In this document: positions 56,101-64,000 of the stretch, in pieces
Layout of the letters: each line of letters begins with the position of its first letter
How positions within the stretch are numbered: position 1 is the stretch's first letter
From: Palsa-343 sp036269135
GTDB lineage: Bacteria > Acidobacteriota > Terriglobia > Terriglobales > Acidobacteriaceae
NCBI GenBank assembly: GCA_036269135.1
Contig: DATASQ010000030.1
Coordinates: 1-64,000 of the forward strand
DNA: 64,000 nucleotides
Direction: 5' to 3'
Notes under the pieces: generated by a model
Database searches by the model: none
The model's input: only the letters and a program-made list of their open reading frames with translations
What the model was told of the DNA's origin: nothing
Translations under genes and position numbers: made by a program

Positions 56101-56215
56101 GACGGTGCCCGCCGCTGTCGCGTTTGAAAATGTGGGCCGGCGTCGGCTTTCAAGATGGCCTTTCTGGCCCAGGCGCCCGCCCCCGGGAAAAACCACCTAC
56201 ACGAGGGAACCATGA
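53126..56215 (+). CDS. Reg_prop/Y_Y_Y sensor histidine kinase (NarX-type)
   Basis: A 1029-residue membrane kinase. A signal/anchor helix comes first. A 14-bladed-type periplasmic sensor of Reg_prop repeats follows (QTANGLLWVGTGGGLASFDG and repeats ending WVGT, WIGT, WVAT), then a Y_Y_Y Ig-like domain near 700-765. A membrane helix lies at about 773-790, then a HisKA_3 domain with ERIAQDLHDTLLQG (phospho-His at 807) and an ATPase domain ending with GHWGLQGMQERAERIG. Such kinases often sense carbohydrates in Bacteroidetes; the signal here is unknown. The stop overlaps the next regulator's start (ATGA). Confidence 0.92.
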   Translation: MTLAHDRQSRKSRLVRIAGQFCVAPAAVIYLAALLSLTSAAQTVGSAPLADQYIRTDFTVDDGLPDNVVNAVVQTANGLLWVGTGGGLASFDGREFTRVDLSTAGSMPQGAVRALLESSDGDLWVGTDAGIVLIPKMALDRFNPKLLTFYQIGPESNEVYELAQTHRGGIWAGTSHGLYKFEGGRFVQVIALDGVYRISEALNGSLLLIGGDEFLEWDGHRVIHHPGLAASLGIRDSDIYQVFQDPSGTMWYGTDFGLVRRGARVLPPLEPSSFAKASIFRIRQDRTGQMWVTSRVGLLRVDGDRLESPAPGLGARAFYVGRDGELWLGTNGSGLVHLRRRLFRMYTTADGLPTNNVMALLLTHDKKLWIGSNCGFSSFNGYSFKDYREKDGLLNTCVWALAEDHNHDLWIGTYGGGAFRMHDGQFVQYSKKQGLADRIVVQILAAQDGTMWFATPEGLSHLEHGHFRNYTVADGLSSNQVLSIHQDRGGNLWVATRTGLDRFVDGHFQTFPRARAASGHFPTSLFEDSLGNLYAAESLSGIGRIEGDQLIDANDDLNVLDVIEAPQHDLWFASKNGIVRIRRDNLMHSVQNRDEPLDYQIFDRSDGLASTQCSDGMPNIALTPDGKLWVATVKGLAMVELTQVPLATRPPKVFVGGITVGNRKQSAGDELTLPAGTHHFELSLEAVDLASPEKVRIQYRLDGVDPFWLDAGPSRTAVYSNLPPGTHNFHVRACASSGVWDRTGIIYKVTQQPYFYQTTWFLLVTTAIALLLLSGIYLLRLRHVLRLAQMRMDERMVERERIAQDLHDTLLQGVLMASMQLDLAEDRISEESAAKPLVQRVLQMLRKLTEEGRIALRGLRTQDSASGDLAIALLRVHQEVPADEKVGFSVIAPNVPCILRQTIRDEVYRIGREALLNAFHHAKAKSIEVEIEYSPSILRLVVRDDGEGIDPRVLQSGREGHWGLQGMQERAERIGAHLRLRSRLGAGTEFELTVPAAVAFENVGRRRLSRWPFWPRRPPPGKTTYTREP

Positions 56216-56853
56216 AAGACGAGGGAAATGCCCGATCGCAAATCCGCGTTCTCTGCGTTGACGATCACCCCCTGGTGCGCGAGGGGATTGGTTCTGTCAT
56301 TTGTAACGAGCCCGGCATGCTCCTTATCGCCGAGGCCTCCAGTGGGCGCGAGGCTATCGAAGCCTTTCGTCTGCACCGGCCCGATATCACGCTGATGGAC
56401 CTTAGGCTGCCCGATATCAATGGCATCGATGCAATGATAGCGATTCGCACCGAGTTTCCGAATGCGCGCGTTATTATCCTCACCACCTTCGAGGGCGACG
56501 CGGAGATTCAGAGAGCGCTACAGGCCGGCGCCCAGGGCTACATGCTGAAAAGCGTGGCCCGCAAACAGCTGCTCGATGTTATACGTAAGGTGCACGGTGG
56601 AAAGATGCATATACCACCGGAGGTAGCCATGTACCTGGCGGAGCACATGGGAGAGGAGTCCCTGAGCAAACGCGAGGTCGAGGTTCTGCAGAAGCTGGCC
56701 GCAGGTAAACGAAACAGCGAAATCGCCGCCCTTCTGTTCATTTCGGACGAGACTGTCAAAGGGCACGTCAAGCATATTATGGACAAGCTGGGTGCGAGTG
56801 ACCGAACCGAGGCAGTGGCGATTGGCGTCCGGCGGGGCATCATTCATCTTTAG
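56212..56853 (+). CDS. NarL-type response regulator
   Basis: A 213-residue response regulator with receiver VLCVDDHPLVREG, phospho-acceptor Asp63 in LMDLRLP, Thr in ILTTFEGD and Lys in MLKSVA. The HTH is LSKREVEVLQKLAAGKRNSE, followed by SDETVKGHVKHIMDKL. Translation is coupled to the upstream NarX-type kinase through ATGA, which makes them a pair. Confidence 0.93.
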   Translation: MKDEGNARSQIRVLCVDDHPLVREGIGSVICNEPGMLLIAEASSGREAIEAFRLHRPDITLMDLRLPDINGIDAMIAIRTEFPNARVIILTTFEGDAEIQRALQAGAQGYMLKSVARKQLLDVIRKVHGGKMHIPPEVAMYLAEHMGEESLSKREVEVLQKLAAGKRNSEIAALLFISDETVKGHVKHIMDKLGASDRTEAVAIGVRRGIIHL

Positions 56854-56855
56854 AG

Positions 56856-57386
56856 TTGCGGGAAATAGCCCGTTTGGGGGGTTACGGGCGCGGCGATTGT
56901 GCGTATCGTCTCTGCAGGTCTGTTGGGCTCACGGAGGGTAGGCTGCAGAAACTCTTTTCCGCATTCCCGGACAAGTGGGCCGGGGCCGGTCTGATCCTGC
57001 TGAGAGTGACTGTAGGCATCAGCACGATGTTTTTTATCGCGGGCGGGCTCAGTGCTTCCGACGCCCCAGGGGTCTGGGTCCTGGGACTGGGATCGATGCT
57101 CATAGGAGCCTCTCTGCTGATCGGCTTCATGACACCGATTAGTGGCGGACTGGCAACCCTGGGTTATCTGGCGACGGCTCTGTATCGGCAAGTGACAGCA
57201 ACCGGGAGTTGGAACATCGTCGCCTTGCCGGCGCTGCTTCTGGCAGCGATGTCTGCCGCGCTGGTGCTGCTGGGTCCTGGCTCCGTTTCGCTCGATGCCC
57301 GTCTCTTCGGTCGTCGCGATATCCTGATTCCTTCCGGACAGGCGCCGGCAGGTCGTCCGGAGGACGCGCGTCGGCAACCCGAATAG
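56856..57386 (+). CDS. DoxX-like membrane protein
   Basis: Up to 176 residues with four membrane helices (GAGLILLRVTVGISTMFFIA, LGSMLIGASLLIGFMTPISG, a third near LATALYR and a fourth LPALLLAAMSAALVLLGPGS). The topology fits the DoxX-like group of small membrane proteins of unclear function. The real start is uncertain: the frame opens at TTG 56856 without a ribosome site, while CTG 56943 has GGAGGGTAGG just upstream and gives about 147 residues beginning QKLFSAFPDKWAG. It closely follows the response regulator. Confidence 0.65.
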   Translation: MREIARLGGYGRGDCAYRLCRSVGLTEGRLQKLFSAFPDKWAGAGLILLRVTVGISTMFFIAGGLSASDAPGVWVLGLGSMLIGASLLIGFMTPISGGLATLGYLATALYRQVTATGSWNIVALPALLLAAMSAALVLLGPGSVSLDARLFGRRDILIPSGQAPAGRPEDARRQPE

Positions 57387-57527
57387 TCGTCTTGCCAAAG
57401 ATGGCCGCCCAGCTGTCCGGCCGTGTTCCGCCTGGATCAGACGTTCCCGGGAATAGTACTTGTTCCGCAAGGGTGAGTCGGGCATATCGGCTGACTCCAC
57501 GTCTGACCCTGTCAGAGTAAACATACA

Positions 57528-57533
57528 TATAAT
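57528..57533 (+). promoter_or_regulatory. TATAAT -10-like box
   Basis: A TATAAT hexamer in an AT-rich patch, about 115 bases before the DUF4331 stub and 270 before the hydrolase gene; CTGACC 19 bases upstream is a poor -35. Weak call. Confidence 0.3.
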
Positions 57534-57646
57534 AGAAATCCCATTCCCCTCCACCTAACATTCAGTCGCGGATATCGATTCATCCGCTGCGTCGCCGTCG
57601 CGCGGCATCGATTGCGGCCCACGAACTTTAAGGGGGGAAGGTAAGC

Positions 57647-57790
57647 ATGTCTCATCACCTGGACTTACCGATCGCCCGTCGGGCTATCGGCCCCGATATC
57701 GCGGATCTCGCCCCGGAAAGACTGAGTCCGGATCGGATCTACCACTTCGGCACGTTTTGCGCCCTCTACCGTGTTAGCTCAACTCTCTGA
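57647..57790 (+). pseudogene. DUF4331 N-terminal stub
   Basis: A 47-residue frame with a good ribosome site (GGGGGAAGG) opens MSHHLDLPIARRAIGPDIAD. This mirrors the DUF4331 domain start of the gene at 34311-35540 (MSHHLDSPIARQDVRLDITD) and then diverges and stops. It looks like the remnant of a second DUF4331 gene whose body was deleted. The following hydrolase begins 12 bases after it. Confidence 0.6.
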
Positions 57791-57802
57791 AGGAGACATT
57801 CC

Positions 57803-58623
57803 ATGAACACGTTCACCACAACGGACGGGACCACCCTCTTTTATAAGGATTGGGGAAGGGTCCGGTTGTAACTTTCTCGCATGGCTGGCCGCTCGCCTCC
57901 GATGCGTGGGACGCCCAGATGCTCTTTCTGGGCAAACGAGGTTACCGTGTTATCGCCCATGATCGCCGCGGGCACGGACGCTCCGGGCAGACCTGGGAGG
58001 GGAACGACATGGATCGTTATGCGGATGATCTCGCCGAGCTTCTCAATCACCTCGACGTGAAGCAGGCGACCATGGTCGGACATTCCACTGGCGGAGGCGA
58101 GGTGGTGCGCTATATCGCCCGGCATGGTCAGAAGCGGGTGGCGAAGGTCATCCTGATCTCTGCCGTCCCCCCGCTCATGCTCAGAACCGACCAGAATCCA
58201 GGCGGCCTTCCGATTTCTGTATTCGACCAGATCCGCGCCGGAGTCGCTGGCGATCGCTCCCAGTACTTCCGGGATCTGAGCCTGCCGTTTTACGGATATA
58301 ACGACCCGCAGGCGAAAATCTCTGAAGGCGTCCGCGATGAGTTTTGGTTTCTGGGAATGCAGTCGTCCATCATCGCGGCCTACGACTGCATCAAGGCGTT
58401 CTCCGAAACGGATCAAACGGAAGATTTAAAGAAAATCGATGTGCCGGCGCTGGTCATTCAGGGAGATGCCGATCAGATCGTTCCCATTGATGACTCGGGG
58501 CGGTTGAGCGTGAAGCTTATGAAGAATGCCGAGCTCAAAGTGGTTCCCGGCGCGCCCCATGGACTTTGCACCACACATGCGGATGTCGTCAACGCCGAGT
58601 TGCTCGCATTCCTCCAGAAATAA
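57803..58623 (+). pseudogene. Alpha/beta hydrolase (haloperoxidase/esterase type) with a frameshift
   Basis: The ATG at 57803, preceded by AGGAGA, opens MNTFTTTDGTTLFYKDWG. The reading then continues in another frame from about 57853 (GKGPVVTFSHGWPLASDAWD) to 58623. One G appears missing in the run at 57852-57855; restoring it gives one protein of about 273 residues. The nucleophile elbow is GHSTGGGE (Ser), the acid is the Asp in GDADQIVP, and the base is the His in GAPHGLC, all intact. The group covers cofactor-free haloperoxidases, arylesterases and similar enzymes. A G-run slip could be a sequencing error or a real mutation. Confidence 0.75.
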
Positions 58624-58822
58624 CAGCCGCTCGTTCCTTCGCCGGTGGCATCGAGGGCATGCTTTCCAACACGCCGCTGTCCCAGGCAGCGGGCTGGAGG
58701 CGGACGGCGGCGCCACCGGGTTAAACAGTTCACTCGCTCCCCGACCTGTGCAGGATCCGATTCTTATCTCAGGGTTGTAACGGCCCTCGTGGATTGTGGA
58801 ATGGCGTATCCCCGGTTTCACT

Positions 58823-60118
58823 ATGTATACGCGAATGTTTCGAATTGCTCTTCTGGCTTGCGCCGGATTGTGCGCGCTGGCAATTCCGGTCCGCACGCCT
58901 GGCCAACAGGAGGAAACCCTCGGCGGTCCCGATAGCCATGAGACGGGACAGGGGCCACACGGCCACCTTTTTGGCGAATGGGCTGGAGAAAGGACGCGGT
59001 TGGAAGAGCATGGTGTCCGTTTCGATTTCCAGTACATCAGCGATTCTCTCCGGAACATCGGCAGCGAGCAAAAGGAACGGCTTGCGAGTTGGAATCGCTT
59101 TCGAGGCACAGTGGACATGGATTTCGGTGCGTTGATGGGAGAGCCTGGATTGTATTTCCACGCGACGGCGCTATGGCAGGGCGGGGGCGATCTCGGGGCT
59201 TACCTCGGACTGCTGACCAGTCCGAGCGGCATGTCCAGTATGAATACCTGCCGTCTCGATTCCTGGTGGCTGGAGAAGCGATGGGCGAGCGAACGCCTCA
59301 CGGCACGCGTGGGCCAGTTCGCGGGGCAGGATTTTTATGGAGCGCAATATTACGCGGCGTCCTTCATCTTTGAGCCAATGGGCTACGCCCTGGATAACTT
59401 GTTTACTGACTACGAGTCCTTCGACCCTCCCTCTACTCCTGCAGCGGAGGTTCGCGTGGTTCCGGCTCGCAGTCTGTACGTGAAATCGATGGTTGAGGCC
59501 GAGGATCGCCAGCCGTTCACTCATAATCCGACCGGGTTGGTTCCGCAGTTTCGCGGTGTACCGATCAGCATTTCGGAAATTGGCTTTACTCCGGGAAGAG
59601 AAGCGACCGGGGTACGCGCCTTCGACAGCGTCGAGAGTCGAAAAGGATATTCGGGGCTCTATCAGTTTGGCGCTTCTTACAATCCCGGTAAGTTCACCAC
59701 GGCCTCCGGCGCAACCCATTCGAGCGACGTTCTTTTGTACTGGATGGCGAACCAGGCGATTTGGCGTATTGATCCGCAGCACGCAAGGGGATTGGACGGG
59801 ACGATCTCGTACGACTGGAGCCCGCCGAGCGTAAACCGCAACAATACGATGCTCACCGCGGGGTTCCGTTTCAACGAACCCCTGCCTCTGTCCATTCACA
59901 ACACAATGTCCCTTGGCTACGTGCAGAACCGGCTGAGTCAACAGTTCGTGCTGAAGGGCGCGCCGCCATGGAAGCCGGAGCGGGCAGTCGAATTCAACAC
60001 GCTCCTGGACCCCTTGCCCATGCTTCTTCTGCAGCCGGTACTACAGTATTACGCGAATGCAGGCGGGACTATGGGCCGCGCTATTGTTTTTGGATTCAGA
60101 ACGAAGATTGAGTTCTAG
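58823..60118 (+). CDS. OprB-type carbohydrate porin
   Basis: About 431 residues with a signal peptide (hydrophobic ALLACAGLCALAI) and a beta-barrel body. Family features seen are GEWAGERTRLEEHGVRFDFQYIS, the WWLEKRW/ARVGQFAGQDFYG strand pair, and a final Phe in KIEF. OprB porins let sugars or small organic acids cross the outer membrane. I favour the ATG at 58823 or a near neighbour; no strong ribosome site marks one. The gene precedes fumC by 64 bases on the same strand, so it may serve uptake for the malate module. Confidence 0.78.
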   Translation: MYTRMFRIALLACAGLCALAIPVRTPGQQEETLGGPDSHETGQGPHGHLFGEWAGERTRLEEHGVRFDFQYISDSLRNIGSEQKERLASWNRFRGTVDMDFGALMGEPGLYFHATALWQGGGDLGAYLGLLTSPSGMSSMNTCRLDSWWLEKRWASERLTARVGQFAGQDFYGAQYYAASFIFEPMGYALDNLFTDYESFDPPSTPAAEVRVVPARSLYVKSMVEAEDRQPFTHNPTGLVPQFRGVPISISEIGFTPGREATGVRAFDSVESRKGYSGLYQFGASYNPGKFTTASGATHSSDVLLYWMANQAIWRIDPQHARGLDGTISYDWSPPSVNRNNTMLTAGFRFNEPLPLSIHNTMSLGYVQNRLSQQFVLKGAPPWKPERAVEFNTLLDPLPMLLLQPVLQYYANAGGTMGRAIVFGFRTKIEF

Positions 60119-60182
60119 GTCGGAAGCACGCAGAGCAAAGAAAAGATCCACACGGCGCACCGCGTGCCAAAGGAGAAGCGAG

Positions 60183-61634
60183 ATGACAGATATTCGCAAG
60201 GAAACCGATAGTCTTGGCGAGGTCGACGTGTCCGCCGACAAACTATGGGGAGCCCAAACGCAGCGTTCGCTTGAACATTTCGCGATCGGGATAGACCTGA
60301 TCCCACGTGAAATGATTACTGCCTACGCGATCCTGAAAAAGGGAGCTGCCAATGCGAATTGTGCCGGTACACGCCTCGAGCAAAAGCTCCGCGATCTGAT
60401 TGTTCAGGTCTGCGATGAGATCCTGGCCGGACAACATCACGACATGTTCCCGCTGCATGTGTGGATGACCGGCAGCGGCACGCAGTTCAACATGAACGTG
60501 AATGAAGTGATCTCGAACCGTTGCTGCCAAATCGCGGGTACACCGCTCGGCAGCAAAACGCCCGTTCACCCGAACGACCATGTCAACATGTCCCAGTCGT
60601 CGAACGACTCGTTTCCCTCCGCAATGAACATTGCCGCAGCCGTCAACGTGAAGCAGTGGCTGGCGCCGGCGGTCCGGCAGCTGCACGATGCGATCGCTGA
60701 AAAGGCGGGTAAGTGGGATGACATCGTCAAGATCGGCCGCACCCATATGCAGGACGCTACCCCCCTCACTCTCGGCCAGGAGTGGTCCGGCTACGCAGGC
60801 GTGCTTGCCGACGATCTCGATCGCATTGAAGATGCGTTGAAGGGGGTCTATCGCCTTGCGCTCGGCGGTACCGCCGTCGGTACCGGCATCAATTCAGCAC
60901 CTGGTTTCGCCGAGGCTGTTGCATCGGAGATCGCTGCGCTCACAAGTCTGCCCTTTGTCACGGCGCCCAACAAGTTTGCTGTCCAGGGCGCTCACGATGC
61001 GATGGTGCAGCTTTCCGGCACGATGCGCACTCTGGCCGTCTCGCTCTACAAAATTGCCAATGACATCCGCCTTATGTCCTGCGGTCCGCGCGCAGGTTTT
61101 GCCGAGCTGTTAATTCCAGAGAATGAACCAGGCTCCTCGATCATGCCTGGGAAGGTGAATCCAACCCAGGCCGAAGCGCTCGCAATGGTCGCTGTCCAGG
61201 TAATGGCGAACGATACGGCGGTTGGCTTTGGCGGCGCAGGCGGCTACCTCGAGATGAACGTCTACAAGCCCCTCATCATCTTTAATGTGACCCACTCCAT
61301 CACGATCATGACCGATGCCTGCACGAACTTCCGGAGATTTCTGGTTGAGGGAACCACGCCCAATCTAAAGAAAATCAATCAATATGTTGAGGAGTCGCTC
61401 ATGCTGGTGACTGCCCTTTCACCGGTGATCGGCTACGACAAGGCTTCGAAGATTGCTCACTACGCGATGGACAGCGACCTCACGCTCAAGGCGGCAGCGC
61501 TCAAGCTTGGCTTCGTGATGGAGGCCGAGTTCGATCGCGTTGTCGATCCGAAGAAGATGGTCAGGCCCTATGTAGCATCGCCCGTGCTTTCGATGGGTGC
61601 CGGCACCGATCCCGAGTCGGTACGCCAGGGGTGA
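60183..61634 (+). CDS. fumC: Fumarate hydratase class II
   Basis: A 483-residue homotetrameric enzyme of the fumarase/aspartase superfamily interconverting fumarate and L-malate. Signatures: TGSGTQFNMNVNEVI, HPNDHVNMSQSSND, GRTHMQDATPLTLGQE and the superfamily loop GSSIMPGKVNPTQ. The FumC call over aspartase rests on the KVNPTQ context and on mqo two genes downstream; aspartase is not fully excluded. AAGGAG lies 8 bases before the ATG. Confidence 0.88.
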   Translation: MTDIRKETDSLGEVDVSADKLWGAQTQRSLEHFAIGIDLIPREMITAYAILKKGAANANCAGTRLEQKLRDLIVQVCDEILAGQHHDMFPLHVWMTGSGTQFNMNVNEVISNRCCQIAGTPLGSKTPVHPNDHVNMSQSSNDSFPSAMNIAAAVNVKQWLAPAVRQLHDAIAEKAGKWDDIVKIGRTHMQDATPLTLGQEWSGYAGVLADDLDRIEDALKGVYRLALGGTAVGTGINSAPGFAEAVASEIAALTSLPFVTAPNKFAVQGAHDAMVQLSGTMRTLAVSLYKIANDIRLMSCGPRAGFAELLIPENEPGSSIMPGKVNPTQAEALAMVAVQVMANDTAVGFGGAGGYLEMNVYKPLIIFNVTHSITIMTDACTNFRRFLVEGTTPNLKKINQYVEESLMLVTALSPVIGYDKASKIAHYAMDSDLTLKAAALKLGFVMEAEFDRVVDPKKMVRPYVASPVLSMGAGTDPESVRQG

Positions 61635-61663
61635 GTGCAGGAGGTCCAGGAAGGAATATTTGT

Positions 61664-62626
61664 ATGAATCTCAGCGGAATTGTAGCCGCTTTGCTGCCAG
61701 TATTCTTTGTCCTCGTTCTCGGCTAGGGAGCCGGCAAACGCAATGCATTCGATGCCGATCAGGCAGCCGGGTTGAGCAAGCTTGCTATCTCGTTCGCATT
61801 GCCGGCGTCGCTGTTCGTCGGCATGACTGAAATCCCGAGGAATCTGCTTCTGCAGCAAGGCCGTCTTGTTCTGGCCCTCATTCTGGCGCATGTCGGCCTT
61901 TTTTTCTTCGCCTGGGCCGCACTGGGGTTCATACAAAGCTTGCGCGGAACACCGGCGATTCTTTACGCCCTGATGCTGTCGACCTCCGCCACCCCGGTCT
62001 TCGGCTTAGCCGTTCTCCAGCCGATCCTCGGTTCTACGGCTACGGGAGCCGTGGGACTTGTCGCCCTGTCGATTAACCTCGTGGTTCCCGCGACGGTTGT
62101 TCTATTAGAGGTGGACGCAGCCAAACATCAGGAGATCGCCGCGGACCGCTCGAGGTCGAATCCTATTCTGAGAGGACTGGGTTCAGGCCTGAAATCACCG
62201 CTGCTCTGGGCGCCCATTGTTGGAATCGCCATCGTCATTGCCAGGTTACCTTTGCCGCGAGTGATCGCCACATGCTTTGAGCTGATTGGTTCCACGACTT
62301 CCGGGGTTGCGGTCTTCGCTGTCGGTCTCGTCCTCGCCGCGCACGCGTTTCAGTTTTCCCGTGCCGTGGTTCTCGGCACGCTCGGCCGCATCACCCTGCA
62401 GAATGTAGTCCTGCTCGCTGTCCTGCGCTTGCTGCACGTCAACAGTCCATTTGCGCGCGAGGCATTAATATGCTGCAGCTTTCCCCTGGCCACGGTGGTC
62501 GTGCTTTTCGCTGCGCGATATAAGTCTTCGGAGTCGGAGACGGCATCCATGCTCCTGCTTTCGACGCTCTCGTTGGCGGTTACGGTTCCAATCATCCTCT
62601 GGCTCACGCATCAATGGCCTGTCTAG
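61664..62626 (+). pseudogene. AEC-family permease interrupted by an amber codon
   Basis: An ATG at 61664 (AGGAAGGAAT upstream) begins MNLSGIVAALLPVFFVLVLG, then codon 21 is TAG (61724-61726), after which the same frame continues GAGKRNAFDADQAAGLSKLA through to 62626. A Tyr codon is usual at that place, so a single-base change explains the stop. The whole frame of 320 codons has about ten membrane helices of the auxin-efflux-carrier family, which includes bacterial malate permeases. It lies between fumC and mqo, which supports a dicarboxylate substrate. Without read-through, a re-start inside the frame would lose the first helix. Confidence 0.75.
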
Positions 62627-62685
62627 GCAGTCGTGCCGGTTACTTTTATTGACCATCAGTCGCTTTGCAAAAAGGAGAAATTCCT

Positions 62686-64000
62686 ATGGCACCAGTTATC
62701 ACGAAAGCTCAGCCCGACATCGTTCTGGTCGGCGCGGGCATCATGAGCGCCACCCTGGCTGTCCTGCTCAAGGAGCTTGACCCGAACCTGACAGTCGAAC
62801 TCCACGAAGTGCTGGGCAGCGCCGCCCGGGAAAGTTCGAACGCTTGGAACAATGCGGGCACGGGTCACGCCGCGCTCTGCGAGTTGAACTATACGCCCCA
62901 ACTACCGAACGGCAGCATCGACATCTCAAAAGCTCTGCAGGTGAATACCGAGTTCGATCTTTCCCGCCAGTTCTGGGCCTACCTGGTCAGGAAAGGGGCG
63001 ATTCAGAATCCACAGTCATTCCTTCATTCTGTACCCCACATGAGCCTCGTGCGCGGGAGCGAGAATCGTGCCTTCCTCAGGAAGCGCTTCGAGGCTCTTT
63101 CCGCCCATCCGCTCTATTACGGCATGGAATTCTCCGAAGACCGAAACCAGATTGCAGAGTGGATTCCGCTGGTCATGGAAGGGCGCGATGCTGACGACAT
63201 TGTTGCGGCGACGCGTATGGTGACAGGGACCGACGTAGATTACGGCGCCCTCACTGAGGAGTTGATCGCTTCGCTCGATGGCAGGGAAGGGTTCGCTGTT
63301 AACTATCAAAGTCGCGTGCAGGGCCTCCGCCGCGATGGAGAGCTTTGGACCGTCCAGATTCGCGATGAAAAAACCGGACAGCAGCGAGAGGTCCAGACCA
63401 GATTCGTTTTCATCGGGGCCGGCGGAGGGACGTTGCCTCTTCTGGAGAAATCCGGGATTCCAGAGGCGCGCGGCTACGCCGGGTTTCCAGTAAGCGGAGT
63501 CTGGCTTCGCTGCGACCGGCCGGAGGTCTCTTCCCGCCACAACGCCAAGGTATACGGCAAGGCCGGGTCGGGCTCGCCGCCGATGTCCGTCCCTCATCTC
63601 GATACCCGGCACGTCAGGGGAGACGTCTCCCTGCTCTTCGGGCCTTATGCCGGGTTTTCCACCAGGTTTCTCAAGCACGGATCGTATCTCGATCTCTTCG
63701 GTTCGATCGATCCCGGAAATCTTCTGCCCCTGATGGCCGTCGGCAGAGACAACATCGCCCTCGAAAGGTACCTGGTCGGTCAGGTCCTGGAGTCGGACAA
63801 GCAGCGGTTCGCCGCGCTTCGCGAGTTCTTTCCGAATGCCAAAGAGGAAGACTGGAAGGTTGAGGTGGCGGGGCAGCGTGTGCAGATCATCAAAAAAGAC
63901 GCAGCTCGCGGCGGGATTCTGGAATTCGGCACAGAGTTGGTCACCGCTGCCGACCATTCACTTATTGCCATGCTGGGCGCCTCACCCGGCGCCTCGACTG
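62686..64000 (+). CDS. mqo: Malate:quinone oxidoreductase, cut by window end
   Basis: The ATG at 62686 has AAGGAG 8 bases upstream, and the frame stays open to the window end (438 codons; the family is about 490-540). The FAD-binding start is DIVLVGAGIMSATLAVLLKE, followed by the Mqo-typical SSNAWNNAGTGHAALCELNY, MEFSEDRNQIAEWIPLVMEG and FIGAGGGTLPLLEKSGIPE. Mqo oxidises malate to oxaloacetate at the membrane and passes electrons to quinone. With fumC and the AEC permease it forms a malate-use cluster. The 3' end lies outside the window. Confidence 0.93.
   Translation, partial: MAPVITKAQPDIVLVGAGIMSATLAVLLKELDPNLTVELHEVLGSAARESSNAWNNAGTGHAALCELNYTPQLPNGSIDISKALQVNTEFDLSRQFWAYLVRKGAIQNPQSFLHSVPHMSLVRGSENRAFLRKRFEALSAHPLYYGMEFSEDRNQIAEWIPLVMEGRDADDIVAATRMVTGTDVDYGALTEELIASLDGREGFAVNYQSRVQGLRRDGELWTVQIRDEKTGQQREVQTRFVFIGAGGGTLPLLEKSGIPEARGYAGFPVSGVWLRCDRPEVSSRHNAKVYGKAGSGSPPMSVPHLDTRHVRGDVSLLFGPYAGFSTRFLKHGSYLDLFGSIDPGNLLPLMAVGRDNIALERYLVGQVLESDKQRFAALREFFPNAKEEDWKVEVAGQRVQIIKKDAARGGILEFGTELVTAADHSLIAMLGASPGAST

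Noticed and set aside
56850..57554. Minus-strand 234-codon gene opposite the DoxX-like protein
   Set aside because: The plus strand shows four clear membrane helices; the minus frame is Arg/Gln-rich with no recognisable domain.
1..64000. CRISPR array or rRNA genes
   Set aside because: No regularly spaced direct repeats, cas-like genes or rRNA-like sequence were seen on reading the window.

Overview
The window looks like a chromosome segment of a soil-type Acidobacteriota (Terriglobia-like). No single marker proves this. The hallmarks are a very large TonB-dependent receptor with an N-terminal carboxypeptidase-regulatory-like domain, a PadR regulator paired with an 888-residue FtsX/MacB-type permease (ADOP layout), a Reg_prop/Y_Y_Y sensor kinase, a membrane-anchored regulator with a Cys-free cytoplasmic N-domain, and a high-GC background.

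Region 1 (1-9306) is a defence-type genomic island. Every gene is on the minus strand. In transcription order they are: an MNT nucleotidyltransferase with a fused winged helix plus a HEPN protein; then a tight operon of SNF2/RapA-like helicase, DUF2130 protein (coiled coil plus a predicted PD-(D/E)XK site), SIR2-domain protein and HerA ATPase; then a small KTSC-domain protein. SIR2 plus HerA is a known anti-phage pair. Its co-operonic link to a helicase and a nuclease-like DUF2130 protein is the strongest candidate for an undescribed composite system. The island ends at a 45-bp copy of the 3' part of an initiator tRNA-Met gene (9262-9306), the expected footprint of integration into tRNA-fMet. 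A decayed tyrosine recombinase lies just beyond it.

Region 2 (10182-24742) is a glycan-use locus: GH2, a membrane-anchored regulator, a SusC-like TonB receptor, GH35, GH92 and a Tat-exported deacetylase-like protein. Region 3 (24743-28135) is gene-poor and full of debris (secretin piece, PAS-LuxR chimera, permease tail). Region 4 (28136-40462) holds padR-permease, a 56-residue protein, a PQQ-propeller protein, a Tat-exported DUF4331 protein, cytochrome bd oxidase cydAB, a DUF1348 protein, and an ECF sigma factor with a small membrane protein.

Region 5 (40562-44218) pairs an unusual ribbon-helix-helix/acetolactate-decarboxylase-like fusion, which has lost two of three zinc ligands, with a convergent bacterial pyruvate decarboxylase, followed by Dps. 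Region 6 (44276-57386) is a TetR-controlled RND tripartite pump, two two-component systems and a DoxX-like protein. Region 7 (57647-64000) holds a DUF4331 stub, a frameshifted alpha/beta hydrolase, an OprB-type porin and a malate module: fumarase C, an AEC-family permease broken by an in-frame amber codon, and malate:quinone oxidoreductase cut by the window end. Several genes carry single-base lesions, which could be real decay or assembly errors.
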